Assembly (NCBI RefSeq): GCF_030546805.1
Contig: NZ_JAUOPC010000009.1
Coordinates: 186,001-250,000, forward strand
Length of the DNA stretch: 64,000 nt
From: Cyclobacterium sp. 1_MG-2023
GTDB lineage: Bacteria > Bacteroidota > Bacteroidia > Cytophagales > Cyclobacteriaceae
Direction of reading: 5' to 3'
Both the position numbers and the translations under genes were made by a program. Each line of letters starts with the position of its first letter. Positions within the stretch are counted from its first letter, which is position 1. Below, piece by piece: positions 45,179-55,287 of this stretch. The notes under the pieces were generated by a model that was not told the DNA's origin, made no database searches, and saw only the letters and a program-made list of their open reading frames with translations.

Positions 45179-47575
45179 TCAACTACCACAAGCTTCACAC
45201 TCATCCGGGTTGTCCAGTGAGCAAACAATAGCATCCTGTTGTTGTTTCTTGGTTTCCGCATCATCAATTGCAGCTGGTTTATCACCGTTCAATTGTGATT
45301 TGTCAACAGTAAATTGGATGGCGCTACTTGCTGCTTTAGATCGTAGGTAATAGATCCCGGTTTTTAAACCTTTTTTCCAGGCATAGAAATGCATAGAGGT
45401 TAATTTTCCGAAATTTGGCTCTTGCAAAAACAAGTTCATGCTTTGAGACTGACATACATAGGCACCTCTGTCGGCGGCCATGTCAATGATAACCTTTTGA
45501 GAAATTTCCCATACCGTTTTGTAAAGGTCTTTGAGGTTTTGAGGAATATCAGGCATGTTTTGAACGGAGCCATTGGCAGCGATCAGTCTGTTTTTCATTC
45601 CATCGGTCCAAAGTCCTAACCTGATCAAATCTCTCATCAAGTGTTTGTTGACGACAACAAATTCTCCGGACAAGGTTCTTCTAGTATATATATTGGTAGT
45701 ATATGGTTCAAAACACTCATTGTTACCCAATATTTGAGAAGTAGAAGCTGTAGGCATAGGAGCCACTAAAAGTGAATTCCTTACCCCATACTTGTTTACC
45801 TTTTCTTTAAGCCCTGCCCAGTTCCATCGACCTGATTTAGGTGTTACCCCCCACATGTCAAATTGGAATAGTCCTTTAGATACCGGTGAGCCTTCATAAG
45901 TCTCATAGGTGCCGTTTATTTTTGCCAGTTCCATGGAGGTTTCCATAGAGGCAAAATAGATGGTTTCAAAGATGTCTTCATTGAGGCCTTTGGCTTCTTC
46001 GGAATCGAAAGGCATTCTCAGTAGAATAAAGGTGTCTGCCAATCCTTGAATTCCTAAACCAACTGGTCTGTGTCTGAAGTTTGATTTACGCGCTTCAGGT
46101 ACAGGGTAATAATTTACATCGATTACCTTATTAAGGTTTTTGGTAACTACCTTGGTGACTTCATATAGTTTTTGGTGGTCAAAATGTTTTTTGCCATCTT
46201 TTCCTGTAGTAACAAATTTAGGAAGAGCCAAAGAAGCCAAGTTACAAACCGCTACCTCATCCGGAGAAGTGTACTCCATGATCTCCGTACATAAGTTGGA
46301 TGATTTGATGGTTCCCAAATTTTTCTGGTTGGATTTGCCATTGGCTGCATCCTTGTACAAGATATAAGGGGTACCTGTTTCAATTTGAGATTCTAAGATC
46401 TCAAACCACAGTTCTTGCGCTTTAATTGTTTCACGCGCTCTACCTTCTTTTTCGTATTTTTCATAAAGTCTTTCGAACTCTTCACCATGGCAATCAGCCA
46501 AGCCGGGGGCTTCATGTGGACAGAATAAAGACCATTCTTCATTGGCTTCCACCCTTTTCATAAAGAGATCGGATACCCATACAGCATAGAATAAATCTCT
46601 AGCACGTAGTTCATCCTTTCCATGGTTCTTTTTCAAGTCAAGGAAGTCTTTGATATCTGCATGCCAAGGCTCAAGATAAATGGCGAAGCTTCCTTTTCTT
46701 TTTCCACCACCCTGATCAACATATCGGGCAGTCATGTCAAAGTTTCTCAACATGGGTACAATTCCATTGGAAACACCATTGGTGCCTCTGATATAGGAGC
46801 CTTTGGCCCTTACATTATGGATAGAAAGACCTATACCTCCTGCAGATTGTGAAATTTTAGCACATTGTTTCAAAGTGTCATAAATCCCATCAATACTGTC
46901 GTCCTTCATCGTTAGCAAGAAGCAAGAAGACAGTTGAGGTTTTGGTGTACCGGCATTGAAAAGGGTAGGGGTGGCATGTGTAAACCATTTTTGAGACAAT
47001 AGGTGGTAAGTTTCTATGGCCGCTTCTATGTCTTCTTTATGTATTCCTATAGACACACGCATAAGCATGTGTTGAGGTCTTTCCACTACTTTACCATCAA
47101 GTTTGATAAGGTAACTTCTTTCTAGTGTTTTGAAACCAAAAAAATCATAATCAAAGTCTCTGGTATAATCGATGACCTGATCTAGTTTGGCAGCATGTTT
47201 TTTTACAATCCCATAAACATCAGGAGCAATCAAAGCTGCGTTCTCATCTGTTTTTGGATTGATATAAGTATAAAGTCGTTTCATGGTGTTCGAAAACGAC
47301 TGACTGGTAGTTTTGTGCAGGTTTGATATGGAAATCCTAGCAGCAAGTATTGCGTATTCCGGATGCTTAACGGTGAGGGAAGCACAAACCTCAGCGGCAA
47401 GATTGTCAAGTTCTGAAGTAGTGACACCATCATAAAGGCCATCAATTACTTTTTTTGCAACCTCAATGGGATGGATGTAGCGAGCATCCAAACCATAACA
47501 TAGGTTCTCTATTCTAGTTGTGATTTTATCAAATCTGACGGACTCTCTTCTACCGTCTCTTTTTATTACTAACAT
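45179..47575 (-). CDS. nrdA: Ribonucleoside-diphosphate reductase, alpha subunit (class I)
   Basis: 798 aa. N-terminal ATP-cone (1-90: [18 protein letters not shown]). Active-site residues: Cys218 (SSCFL), the N427-x-C429-x-E431 motif, Cys444, and tyrosine pair in TGIYYLRS near the C-terminus. The C-terminal tail ends with Cys793/Cys796, here C-x2-C rather than the C-x4-C of E. coli. Reduces NDPs to dNDPs. Follows nrdB by 29 bp. Confidence 0.97.
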   Translation of the reverse strand: MLVIKRDGRRESVRFDKITTRIENLCYGLDARYIHPIEVAKKVIDGLYDGVTTSELDNLAAEVCASLTVKHPEYAILAARISISNLHKTTSQSFSNTMKRLYTYINPKTDENAALIAPDVYGIVKKHAAKLDQVIDYTRDFDYDFFGFKTLERSYLIKLDGKVVERPQHMLMRVSIGIHKEDIEAAIETYHLLSQKWFTHATPTLFNAGTPKPQLSSCFLLTMKDDSIDGIYDTLKQCAKISQSAGGIGLSIHNVRAKGSYIRGTNGVSNGIVPMLRNFDMTARYVDQGGGKRKGSFAIYLEPWHADIKDFLDLKKNHGKDELRARDLFYAVWVSDLFMKRVEANEEWSLFCPHEAPGLADCHGEEFERLYEKYEKEGRARETIKAQELWFEILESQIETGTPYILYKDAANGKSNQKNLGTIKSSNLCTEIMEYTSPDEVAVCNLASLALPKFVTTGKDGKKHFDHQKLYEVTKVVTKNLNKVIDVNYYPVPEARKSNFRHRPVGLGIQGLADTFILLRMPFDSEEAKGLNEDIFETIYFASMETSMELAKINGTYETYEGSPVSKGLFQFDMWGVTPKSGRWNWAGLKEKVNKYGVRNSLLVAPMPTASTSQILGNNECFEPYTTNIYTRRTLSGEFVVVNKHLMRDLIRLGLWTDGMKNRLIAANGSVQNMPDIPQNLKDLYKTVWEISQKVIIDMAADRGAYVCQSQSMNLFLQEPNFGKLTSMHFYAWKKGLKTGIYYLRSKAASSAIQFTVDKSQLNGDKPAAIDDAETKKQQQDAIVCSLDNPDECEACGS

Positions 47576-47604
47576 ACTTACTGATTATAATGGTTAAAAA
47601 ATAA

Positions 47605-48585
47605 TTAAAAGTCTTCTTCAACAGAGAATTTTCCTGAAGAAGTGTCGTCTTTGCCTTTCATTACCCCGGCTTTTTGATAGTCACCAACACGTTTTTCGAA
47701 GAAATTGGTTTTTCCTTCTAAGGAAATCATGTCCATGAAATCAAACGGGTTTTTACTGTTCCACACTTTAGAACATCCCAACTCAAGTAGCAACCTGTCT
47801 GCTACAAATTCAATGTATTGGCACATCAATTCAGAATTCATGCCAATAAGTCTTACAGGCAATGCGTCTGTAACAAATTCTTTTTCAATTTCCACAGCAT
47901 CTTTGATGATCTGTGTAACTTGTTCTTGAGGTAACTTGTTGACCAAATGTTTGGTATAAAGGTGACAAGCAAAATCACAATGTAAACCTTCATCCCTAGA
48001 GATTAATTCATTGGAAAAAGTCAAGCCCGGCATTAACCCCCTTTTTTTCAACCAGAAAATAGAACAAAAAGAACCGGAGAAGAATATTCCTTCAACAGCT
48101 GCAAAAGCCACCAATCTTTCCATGAAATTGCCTTGGTCAATCCAACGCAAAGCCCATTCTGCTTTTTTCTTTACGCAGTCTAGATGTTCGATGGCATTGA
48201 ACAAGTGATCTCTTTCTTCAGGATTCTTTATATAGGTATCAATTAATAAGCTATAAGTCTCACTATGGATGTTCTCCATGGCAATCTGAAAACCATAGAA
48301 AAACTTGGCTTCTGTATATTGTACTTCCGCTACAAAATGTTCGGCGAGGTTTTCATTTACAATTCCGTCGCTTGCTGCAAAGAATGCAAGTACATGCGAT
48401 ATAAAATGACGTTCTCCATCACTTAAGTTTTTCCAATCATTTAGGTCTTGGCCCAAGTCTATCTCTTCAGCAGTCCAAAAACTTGCTTCTGCCATCTTAT
48501 AATACTCCCAAATGTCATCGTGTTGGATAGGAAATAAAACAAAACGACTGTTATCTCCTTGTTCTAATATTGGCTCGGACTTCAT
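47605..48585 (-). CDS. nrdB: Ribonucleoside-diphosphate reductase, beta subunit (class Ia)
   Basis: 326 aa. Di-iron ligands D73, E104, H107, E165, E199, H202 and the radical tyrosine Y111, with E. coli-like spacing (E115, H118, Y122). Contains the RDEGLHCDF helix. Generates the tyrosyl radical for NrdA. First gene of the nrdBA unit; two palindromes lie in its upstream region. Confidence 0.97.
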   Translation of the reverse strand: MKSEPILEQGDNSRFVLFPIQHDDIWEYYKMAEASFWTAEEIDLGQDLNDWKNLSDGERHFISHVLAFFAASDGIVNENLAEHFVAEVQYTEAKFFYGFQIAMENIHSETYSLLIDTYIKNPEERDHLFNAIEHLDCVKKKAEWALRWIDQGNFMERLVAFAAVEGIFFSGSFCSIFWLKKRGLMPGLTFSNELISRDEGLHCDFACHLYTKHLVNKLPQEQVTQIIKDAVEIEKEFVTDALPVRLIGMNSELMCQYIEFVADRLLLELGCSKVWNSKNPFDFMDMISLEGKTNFFEKRVGDYQKAGVMKGKDDTSSGKFSVEEDF

Positions 48586-48753
48586 TAGTAGAATTGGTTT
48601 AATCTGAATTAAAATTAAATTTAGGCAAGTTCACTATTTCTTCTTACCGTCTAAATCAAAGCGTTTTAGAGTGAATTGTTAATATTGCCTTAACAAAGAT
48701 GGGCAAGAAAAATGAAAAAGTAAAGCCCAATAATCCTAAAAAGCCTAAAAAAC

Positions 48754-48766
48754 TGACCGGCGGTCA
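48754..48766. promoter_or_regulatory. Palindromic operator-like site 1
   Basis: TGACCGGCGGTCA, a perfect palindrome with the TetR-like TGACC-N3-GGTCA pattern, followed by ATA. Site 2 at 48910 shares the right half CGGTCAATA. Confidence 0.5.
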
Positions 48767-48909
48767 ATAGGTTATAAATAGGTAATAAACAGATGTATAA
48801 TATAATTGAACGAAAGTAAAGGTTTAATCCAAACAGTCCAAATATGCAAGGTCAACTTTTTCGAAATATTTTTGAAATAATTAAAAATAACAAAAAAAGG
48901 CCATTTTTT

Positions 48910-48922
48910 TGACTAACGGTCA
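48910..48922. promoter_or_regulatory. Palindromic operator-like site 2
   Basis: TGACTAACGGTCA within TTGAC-N5-GTCAA; shares TGAC and CGGTCAATA with site 1, 156 bp away, in the same orientation. Confidence 0.5.
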
Positions 48923-49132
48923 ATAAACTGGCTTAATTTTTATCTTTTTAGTAACTTAAATAACTGAAAACCAGCTTTTTCCTAAGGTGACCCTCCATTT
49001 AAAGGCTTAAAAATGAAAGTTACAGCATTAAATCTGTGTTATGTGAGCAGACGAGCGGAAATATTGAAAAATAAGACTGCAAAAAATAAAATTAATATTG
49101 GGGAAATATTTTATCTATGCTGTTAATTTTCT

Positions 49133-49140
49133 TATATTTG
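49133..49140 (+). promoter_or_regulatory. -7 element of rplU-rpmA
   Basis: TATATTTG matches TAnnTTTG and ends 37 bp before the rplU ATG. No correctly spaced TTG was seen upstream. Confidence 0.4.
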
Positions 49141-49177
49141 CACCTCAATTTTGATAATTGTAATATATCAAACCATT

Positions 49178-49489
49178 ATGTACGCAATAGTTAACATTTC
49201 CGGTAAGCAGTTCAAAGTAACAAAAGATCAGCACATCTTTGCACCAAAAATGCAAGGTGAAGTTGACGCTTCCGTAGAATTCGATCAGGTGCTTTTGGCA
49301 GAAGACGATGGCACTGTATCGGTAGGCGCACCCTTATTGTCAGGTGCCAAGGTATCAGGGAAAATCCTTGATCATGTGAAAGGTGACAAAGTAATTGTCT
49401 TCAAAAAGAAGAGAAGAAAAGGTTACAAAAAGAAAAACGGTCACCGTCAGCAGTTCACAAAAATTTTAATTGAAAACATTACGCTTTAA
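49178..49489 (+). CDS. rplU: 50S ribosomal protein L21
   Basis: 103 aa from the ATG at 49178 (MYAIVNISGKQFKVTKDQ); a TTG at 49151 is in frame but not needed. The L21 core KGDKVIVFKKKRRKGYKKK and HRQQFTKILIENI is intact. Binds 23S rRNA. Followed 33 bp later by rpmA. Confidence 0.97.
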   Translation: MYAIVNISGKQFKVTKDQHIFAPKMQGEVDASVEFDQVLLAEDDGTVSVGAPLLSGAKVSGKILDHVKGDKVIVFKKKRRKGYKKKNGHRQQFTKILIENITL

Positions 49490-49522
49490 TCCTTCGGGAA
49501 GCAACCTTAAATAATACAAGTT

Positions 49523-49783
49523 ATGGCACATAAGAAAGGTGTAGGTAGTTCCAAAAACGGTAGAGAGTCTGAAAGTAAAAGACTTGGTGTAAAGAAATTT
49601 GGTGGTGAATCAGTTATTGCTGGTAATATCATCGTAAGACAAAGAGGTACAAAACACCATCCTGGTGTAAATGTTGGCTTAGGTAAAGATCATACGCTTT
49701 TTGCTTTGGTTCCCGGTAAAGTTGCTTTTACTAAAAAGCATGATGGCAAATCCATCGTTACTGTTGTTCCTGCAGAAGCTTAA
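49523..49783 (+). CDS. rpmA: 50S ribosomal protein L27
   Basis: 86 aa: [20 protein letters not shown], then [19 protein letters not shown]. The N-terminus starts directly with the mature AHKKG, as in most non-Firmicutes, with no cleavable leader. Its tail reaches the peptidyl-transferase centre. A terminator follows. Confidence 0.97.
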   Translation: MAHKKGVGSSKNGRESESKRLGVKKFGGESVIAGNIIVRQRGTKHHPGVNVGLGKDHTLFALVPGKVAFTKKHDGKSIVTVVPAEA

Positions 49784-49800
49784 GCTTTCTAATCAATCAT

Positions 49801-49835
49801 AAAAAAAGGCCATTCGAGAGAATGGCCTTTTTTTT
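49801..49835 (+). terminator. rplU-rpmA terminator
   Basis: Stem AGGCCATT/AATGGCCT with flanking A7 and T8 and a CGAGAG loop. Confidence 0.9.
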
Positions 49836-49909
49836 GTGCTATGCTTTTAGACTTGCAGAAGTAAGAATTATTATTTCTCTCAATGGAGGGAATTAACCTA
49901 TCATTAACA

Positions 49910-50218
49910 ATGAACTATACAGAAAACTACAAAGGAATTAAAATTGATGTTCAATCAGTTAATATTGATATCAATAATGCTGTTCAAGAGGAAATCCGTA
50001 CATCCATAGATAAACTGTCTAAATTTACCCATGATATCAATGCTGTAGATGTTTATTTTAAAACAGAAGGGAGTGGAGGCAATGCGGTAAGCGTCGTTGG
50101 TATGCGCGTGGGTATACCGGGACCGGATGTTTTTGCTGAAGAAAAGGGTGCACATTGGATCCCATTGCTGAAGGATGTCGTAGATAAATTGGTGCGACAA
50201 TTAAAGAAAGCCAAATAA
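49910..50218 (+). CDS. hpf: Ribosome hibernation-promoting factor (HPF/YfiA family)
   Basis: 102 aa from the ATG at 49910; an in-frame ATG at 49883 would add 9 residues. Beta-alpha-beta-beta-beta-alpha pattern: IKIDVQSVNIDINNAVQEEI, then HDINAVDVYFKTE and KDVVDKLVRQLKKAK. It is the short form without the C-terminal dimerisation domain. Binds the 30S subunit in stationary phase. Near ribosomal protein genes. Confidence 0.87.
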   Translation: MNYTENYKGIKIDVQSVNIDINNAVQEEIRTSIDKLSKFTHDINAVDVYFKTEGSGGNAVSVVGMRVGIPGPDVFAEEKGAHWIPLLKDVVDKLVRQLKKAK

Positions 50219-50223
50219 TAAAT

Positions 50224-50298
50224 AAAACTTCAGCCTCCATTCTAGATTAGGCTTTAAGATCCAATGCTCAACCTATTTAGAAAAGGCTGAAGTTTTTT
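50224..50298. terminator. Long-loop bidirectional hairpin between hpf and the rhomboid gene
   Basis: 12-bp arms AAAACTTCAGCC (50224-50235) and GGCTGAAGTTTT (50285-50296), followed by further T on the + strand; loop of 49 nt. The right arm lies inside the last codons of the rhomboid gene. Confidence 0.6.
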
Positions 50299-50906
50299 AC
50301 TTGCTCCCAAAAATGCAATGCGTTTTCGGGAGAAATAAACACAATCACAAGGATTCCAAAGACCGCACCATAAAAATGGGCATCGTGATTGATATTGTCT
50401 CCACCTGTACGGCCTTTATAAAAAGCATAACCTAAAAAGAGTATACCCAATATAAATCCCGGGAGACAGAAAATCCCAAAAATGCAGATGTCTGACAAGG
50501 GCATTAGGATGATACTTGCAAATACCGTGGCAGAAGTACCCCCTGATGCACCCAAAGCATGGTAACTGGGATTGTCTTGCTCCTTAAGGTAAGTGGGGAT
50601 GTCTGCAATAACAATGGCAATGAGGTAGAAAAGCACAAATGCTACTATACCTAATTCTTGACCAAAAGCATAATTGAGGTATGACTCTACTACATTTCCG
50701 AAAAAATAGAAGGTGAACATGTTGAATAACAGGTGGGTACCATCTTTGTGGATGAAGCCCGACGTTAAAAATCTTCCATAAGCCCCTTCAGCTTTTATAA
50801 TATAGGGAGTGAACAAGTTTTTATTGATAAACTCAGGATTCTTCCACCCATAATAGGATGTAAGACAGGTAATGATGATAATGATTAAAGTTACAGATAA
50901 ATCCAT
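50277..50906 (-). CDS. Rhomboid family intramembrane serine protease
   Basis: 209 aa, six membrane helices. HLLFNM with H58 and N62, catalytic Ser121 in GASGG, and His177 in HDAHFYGAVFG complete the rhomboid dyad. Cleaves membrane proteins inside the bilayer; substrates unknown. Starts 5 bp after the prenyl synthase gene in the same leftward unit. Confidence 0.92.
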   Translation of the reverse strand: MDLSVTLIIIIITCLTSYYGWKNPEFINKNLFTPYIIKAEGAYGRFLTSGFIHKDGTHLLFNMFTFYFFGNVVESYLNYAFGQELGIVAFVLFYLIAIVIADIPTYLKEQDNPSYHALGASGGTSATVFASIILMPLSDICIFGIFCLPGFILGILFLGYAFYKGRTGGDNINHDAHFYGAVFGILVIVFISPENALHFWEQVKNFSLF

Positions 50907-50910
50907 GGTT

Positions 50911-51897
50911 CTATTTTTCTCTGTTGGCGAGATTCTGTGTTAAGTTTTGTAGTAATTGTAAACCTGTGGTGTTTTTTACCTGTAATTCAGATAGCTGCTT
51001 GAAGCCTTTTTGGAAATAATTTTCCATTACAGCCATCGTTTTTTCTTTTATTTGAAGCTGATCGTAGATAGTCGTTACTGCTTTTACTTTTTGATCTGAG
51101 GAAAAAGATTCTGCATGAAGCCATTTTTCAAGCTCCTCTTGTGTTGATCCTTTTGCGGATTCTTTGGCCTTTACCAAGAGATAGGTTTTCTTATTGGCAA
51201 TAATATCTCCTCCCACCTGTTTGCCAAATTTTTCCTTGTCGGCATAAACATCCAATAAATCGTCTTTTAATTGAAAGGCAATTCCAATGTTCATCCCAAA
51301 ATCGTAAAGCCGCTTGGCATCACTTTTGGGAGCCCCTGCCAATATTGCACCAAGCTGTAGGGCAAATCCCAATAATACCGCAGTTTTCAAGCGGATCATG
51401 TTCAGGTATTCTTCTTCACTTACGAGTTCTCTGCTTTCAAAATTCATGTCGAGCTGCTGTCCCTCACAAACCTCTGCAGCGGTCTTGCTAAATAACTGTA
51501 GGCTTTCTTTCAGGTGTTCAGGAGCAATTGACAAGAGCAAGTCATAAGCTTTTACCAACATAACATCTCCGGATAAGATGGCGGTGTTGTCATCCCATTT
51601 CTCATGGACTGTGGCTTTCCCTCTTCTCAGTGGCGCGTTATCCATGATGTCATCATGCATAAGCGTAAAATTATGAAAAACCTCGACCGCAGCTGCAGGG
51701 CTTAGTACGCTTTGGTAATCTTCCTTGTACAGGTTATAAGCCAGTAATGTTAGTAATGGACGTATCCTTTTGCCACCCAGTCCCATAAGATAGGTGATGG
51801 GTTCATATAATTCTTGAGGATTTCCCTGGAGGTCAAGTTGTTGGATGTATTGCTCGAGGTTGGTTTTGATTTCCTCAAGCTGGTTTTCATTTATCAT
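50911..51897 (-). CDS. Polyprenyl diphosphate synthase
   Basis: 328 aa trans-isoprenyl diphosphate synthase. GGKRIRPLLTLL (41-52), first Asp-rich motif D82-D83-x2-D86, second D212-D213-x2-D216. The residue five before the first motif is Phe77, aromatic as in short-chain (C15-C20) enzymes rather than Ala as in octaprenyl synthase; product length near C20 is inference. Overlaps rnr by 11 bp. Confidence 0.92.
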   Translation of the reverse strand: MINENQLEEIKTNLEQYIQQLDLQGNPQELYEPITYLMGLGGKRIRPLLTLLAYNLYKEDYQSVLSPAAAVEVFHNFTLMHDDIMDNAPLRRGKATVHEKWDDNTAILSGDVMLVKAYDLLLSIAPEHLKESLQLFSKTAAEVCEGQQLDMNFESRELVSEEEYLNMIRLKTAVLLGFALQLGAILAGAPKSDAKRLYDFGMNIGIAFQLKDDLLDVYADKEKFGKQVGGDIIANKKTYLLVKAKESAKGSTQEELEKWLHAESFSSDQKVKAVTTIYDQLQIKEKTMAVMENYFQKGFKQLSELQVKNTTGLQLLQNLTQNLANREK

Positions 51898-54064
51898 TGT
51901 TTACAAATTCCAAATCTATGGTTCTTCTGTCTATGTCGGTGCGCGTTACTCTAACCTCAACTTTGTCACCAAGGGTGATCATTCTTTTGTTCTTGGCGCC
52001 TATGAGTCGCATGTTTTTCTCATCGAAATCGTAATAGTCATCGGTTAGGTCTTGCACCCTTACCATGCCTTCACACTTGGTTTCAGAGATTTCTACATAT
52101 ACGCCCCATTCTGTTACTCCAGTAATAATCCCTGCATAATCCTTGTCTTCAGCAAGTTTCATGTATTCTACTTGCTTGTACTTAATGCTGGCTCTTTCCG
52201 CATCTGCTGCCCTCTTTTCACGTTCAGAGGAATGAAGACACTTTTCTTCCCAGGCCTGATTTTCAGGTGGCTTCCCACCATCCAGGTAATGTTGCAAGAG
52301 TCGGTGTACCATCATGTCAGGGTACCTTCTAATTGGTGAGGTAAAATGCGTATAGTGATCAAAGGCAAGGCCAAAATGCTGTTTGGGCTCAGTGGTATAT
52401 TTTGCCTTTGCCATGCTCCTGATGGCAAGTTGCTCTAGTATGTTTTGCTCCGGTTTACCAACGATGTCATCCATCAATTTGTTCAGGCTGTTGGATACTT
52501 TCTTTTCGTCTAGAATTTTGATTTCATGACCAAATTTCTTCGCAAAGTTGGAGAATGTTGCCAGCTTCTCGAGGTCCGGGTAATCATGAACCCTATAAAC
52601 AAAGGTGCTTTTGCCTTTATTTTTATCGTAAATATAGGTGGCCACTGTTTTATTGGCCAAGAGCATGAATTCTTCAATTAACTTATGAACGTCTTTTCTC
52701 TCTTTGATGATAAGTCCGGTTGGTGTTCCGGATTCATCAAGTTGAAATTTCACTTCTACCGTTTCAAAATTAATGGCGCCTTTTTTAAATCTTGCTCCCC
52801 TAAGCAATTTGGCCAAGGCGTTGATTTTCAATAAATCCTTGGCGTAATCACCACTCTCAGCATCCATGTTTTCTTGTGCTTCCTCATAGGTAAATCGCCT
52901 GTTGGAATGAATTACCGTACGGCCAATCCAAAAGTCCTTGACTTCCGCTTGGTTGGTCATCTCGAAAACACATGAAAAAGTGAGCTTGTCTTCGTTGGGT
53001 CGCAAGGAACAAAGTCCATTGCTGAGCCGCTCGGGGAGCATGGGTATGGTTCTGTCCACCAAATAGACGGAGGTGGCCCTGTCATAAGCCTCTTTTTCCA
53101 TCAGGGTTTTCGGCTTGACATAATGTGTGACATCAGCAATGTGAACACCTATTTCCATGTTCCCATTGTCCAGATAGCGAAAGGATATCGCGTCATCAAA
53201 ATCCTTGGCGTCTGCCGGGTCTATGGTGAAAGTGTCTATGTCCCTAAAATCTTTCCTTTTTTTGATTTCGGCTTCCGGGATTACCTCAGAGATGTTCTCT
53301 GCTTCTGCTTCAATTTCCTCCGGATAGTCAAAGGGTAGTCCAAACTCTGCCATGATGGAATGAATTTCGACTTCATGGTCTCCTGCTTTGCCCAAGACAT
53401 GAATGATTTTGCCACTTGGGCTTTTGTCTCCATCTTTCCATTCAGTAAGCTTTACCACCACTTTTTGGTTATGTTGAGCTCCTGCAAGGTCCGACTTTCT
53501 AACGAAGATGTCGTGGTGCATTTTCTTAAAGTCCGGCACAACAAAGGCAAAACGAGGAGAGATTTCAATCCTCCCGACAAATTCATCCCTGCTCCGTTCC
53601 ATTATTTCTAAAACTTTGCCTTCTCTTCGATTGCCTCTACCCCTTTTGGGTAAAATCATAACCCTGACTTTGTCACCATCAAGCGCAGATTTCAAATCTG
53701 ATTCTTTGACCATGATGTCGTCTTCTTTTTTTTCTTGATTGCTAGGAATGACGAATGCAAACCTTGGATTGACGAAATCTACTTCTCCAATAATAAACTC
53801 CGGTTCAGCTGTGGAGGAATAAAGATTTCTGGGATTGCAGCTGATTTTGCCTTCATCTATAAGCTCCCGCAGGGCAGGGTTTAAAAGTTTTTTGGTGTGG
53901 GCATCCCGAAGCACCAGTTTTTTGATGAGTTGTTTTTCGGAATAAGCTTCGCCGAAATTGTTGTCAAAAAATTGCGTTAATTTTAATTTTAGTTGTTCTA
54001 TGTCAGTGGGCTTACTGCCCTTCTTTTTAAATCCTGATTTTTTTCTTCCTGATTTTCTTCCCAT
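51887..54064 (-). CDS. rnr: Ribonuclease R
   Basis: 725 aa. Basic N-terminus (GRKSGRKKSGFKKKGSK), winged-helix and cold-shock domains, RNB domain with TIDPADAKDFDDAISF (catalytic aspartates) and HRLLQHYLDGG, then an S1 domain (YAGIITGVTEWGVYVEI). 3'-to-5' exoribonuclease acting on structured RNA. Its end overlaps the prenyl synthase start by 11 bp. Confidence 0.95.
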   Translation of the reverse strand: MGRKSGRKKSGFKKKGSKPTDIEQLKLKLTQFFDNNFGEAYSEKQLIKKLVLRDAHTKKLLNPALRELIDEGKISCNPRNLYSSTAEPEFIIGEVDFVNPRFAFVIPSNQEKKEDDIMVKESDLKSALDGDKVRVMILPKRGRGNRREGKVLEIMERSRDEFVGRIEISPRFAFVVPDFKKMHHDIFVRKSDLAGAQHNQKVVVKLTEWKDGDKSPSGKIIHVLGKAGDHEVEIHSIMAEFGLPFDYPEEIEAEAENISEVIPEAEIKKRKDFRDIDTFTIDPADAKDFDDAISFRYLDNGNMEIGVHIADVTHYVKPKTLMEKEAYDRATSVYLVDRTIPMLPERLSNGLCSLRPNEDKLTFSCVFEMTNQAEVKDFWIGRTVIHSNRRFTYEEAQENMDAESGDYAKDLLKINALAKLLRGARFKKGAINFETVEVKFQLDESGTPTGLIIKERKDVHKLIEEFMLLANKTVATYIYDKNKGKSTFVYRVHDYPDLEKLATFSNFAKKFGHEIKILDEKKVSNSLNKLMDDIVGKPEQNILEQLAIRSMAKAKYTTEPKQHFGLAFDHYTHFTSPIRRYPDMMVHRLLQHYLDGGKPPENQAWEEKCLHSSEREKRAADAERASIKYKQVEYMKLAEDKDYAGIITGVTEWGVYVEISETKCEGMVRVQDLTDDYYDFDEKNMRLIGAKNKRMITLGDKVEVRVTRTDIDRRTIDLEFVNNDK

Positions 54065-54145
54065 AAAAATGTCTTGTAATTATAAAGGTAAGGATATTTA
54101 TTCTATTTAATGGGCCTTCCTTTATTGGTAATGTTATTGTAATGT

Positions 54146-54880
54146 TTAAACTGCAGGTGAATCGAGGTTGATAATTTCAAAGGACAAGTCTCCCGGTAAA
54201 CCTTGATAGGCAAGGTATATTCTCGCAGTTACCTCTACATCCCTCAGGCAATATTTACGGATATTGTCCAGATCATCCTCTTTGTAATATACGGTATTGA
54301 CCATACTCCCATCTATGCCTTCCTTAGAACTTGGAATATCAAAAATTGTTGCAAGCAAATCCAGTCTGGTATAATGTTTATAATCTCCAAACTTCCACAG
54401 CTCAAGGGTGTCTAAATGCTTGATTTCCCATGGCTTCTTCCCGGAGATTTGTAAGACTTCCGGAAGGGGAATTTTATTAACCAGCATTCTTCTGCAGATA
54501 TAAGGGATATCAAATTCCTTGCCATTGTGAGCACATATACACCATGACTTCTTCTCTAGTAATGCCCTAAATTCCAATAAAGTTTCATGCTCTGTTATTC
54601 CGGCATAGGACTTGGTTCTATAGATTAGTTGATCCTCTTCCCTTTTATAGGTAAAATATCCTACGCCGATGCAAATGATCTTGCCGAACTCAGCGTAAAT
54701 TCCTGCTTTCTCAAAGTAGAGTTCCGCTGCATCTCTTTCGTCCGTTTTTTGTAATTGAAGGGCCTTTTTTTTCCATTCTTCTTGCCATCTTTCCGGTAAA
54801 TCTTCAAGATTTTCGACTCCGGAGATTGTCTCAATGTCCAGAAAAAGAATTTCATTCAAATGTTCGAAAAAATCAGCCAT
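54146..54880 (-). CDS. DEDDy 3'-5' exonuclease (RNase H-like, PolB-type)
   Basis: 244 aa. ExoI motif LFLDIETI (Asp, Glu), ExoII in CAHNGKEFDIPY, ExoIII YCLRDVEVTARIY. These are the four acidic residues and Tyr of the stand-alone PolB-like proofreading exonuclease family. No polymerase domain. Likely a DNA or RNA repair nuclease. Confidence 0.85.
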   Translation of the reverse strand: MADFFEHLNEILFLDIETISGVENLEDLPERWQEEWKKKALQLQKTDERDAAELYFEKAGIYAEFGKIICIGVGYFTYKREEDQLIYRTKSYAGITEHETLLEFRALLEKKSWCICAHNGKEFDIPYICRRMLVNKIPLPEVLQISGKKPWEIKHLDTLELWKFGDYKHYTRLDLLATIFDIPSSKEGIDGSMVNTVYYKEDDLDNIRKYCLRDVEVTARIYLAYQGLPGDLSFEIINLDSPAV

Positions 54881-54885
54881 AAGCT

Positions 54886-55287
54886 TTAGGTGTGTAATAT
54901 CCCATGCATGTCGAGTTCCGGAATGTAGGTCATGTGCTTGTCTTGCACACTGCCTGCTACAAATATAAACTTTTTGTCAAATATTTGGTCGAGTATATAG
55001 TAACTTACCCAAAATTCATTGTTCAATACAAATAGAGCGGGGTCAATGGCTTCTATTCTTATAAAACTTGTAGCTTCTAACTTTGCAATCACATGTCTCA
55101 ATATAGAGGTTTTCTTCACTTCTCCGGATATTGTGCCGTAACCTTTTGCTGTTATCATTAAGGTTTCCAGCTCAATCAGGTTATTGTTGATCAGGTAAAC
55201 TGCCCAGCTTTCCCCTTTTTCAGTCTCCTCTTTTACGATGGCCATTTTCACACCGGTTACCGGATGAAATTGTATGTCTTTTTTCAT
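54886..55287 (-). CDS. Conserved hypothetical protein
   Basis: 133 aa, soluble. Pattern: FHPVTGVKMAIVKEE, SWAVYLINNNLIELETLMIT, EFWVSYYILDQIFDKKFIF. No known motif. Its start overlaps the lipB stop by 4 bp (ATGA type), and the exonuclease follows by 5 bp, so it is part of a lipB-hypothetical-exonuclease transcript. Confidence 0.75.
   Translation of the reverse strand: MKKDIQFHPVTGVKMAIVKEETEKGESWAVYLINNNLIELETLMITAKGYGTISGEVKKTSILRHVIAKLEATSFIRIEAIDPALFVLNNEFWVSYYILDQIFDKKFIFVAGSVQDKHMTYIPELDMHGILHT

Larger units (their letters stand above)
48586..49177. other. Divergent regulatory region between nrdB and rplU
   Basis: 592 bp with no ORF. Carries two TGAC-N5-GTCA palindromes and a TATATTTG element near rplU, listed separately. 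No NrdR-box pair was recognised. Confidence 0.55.
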
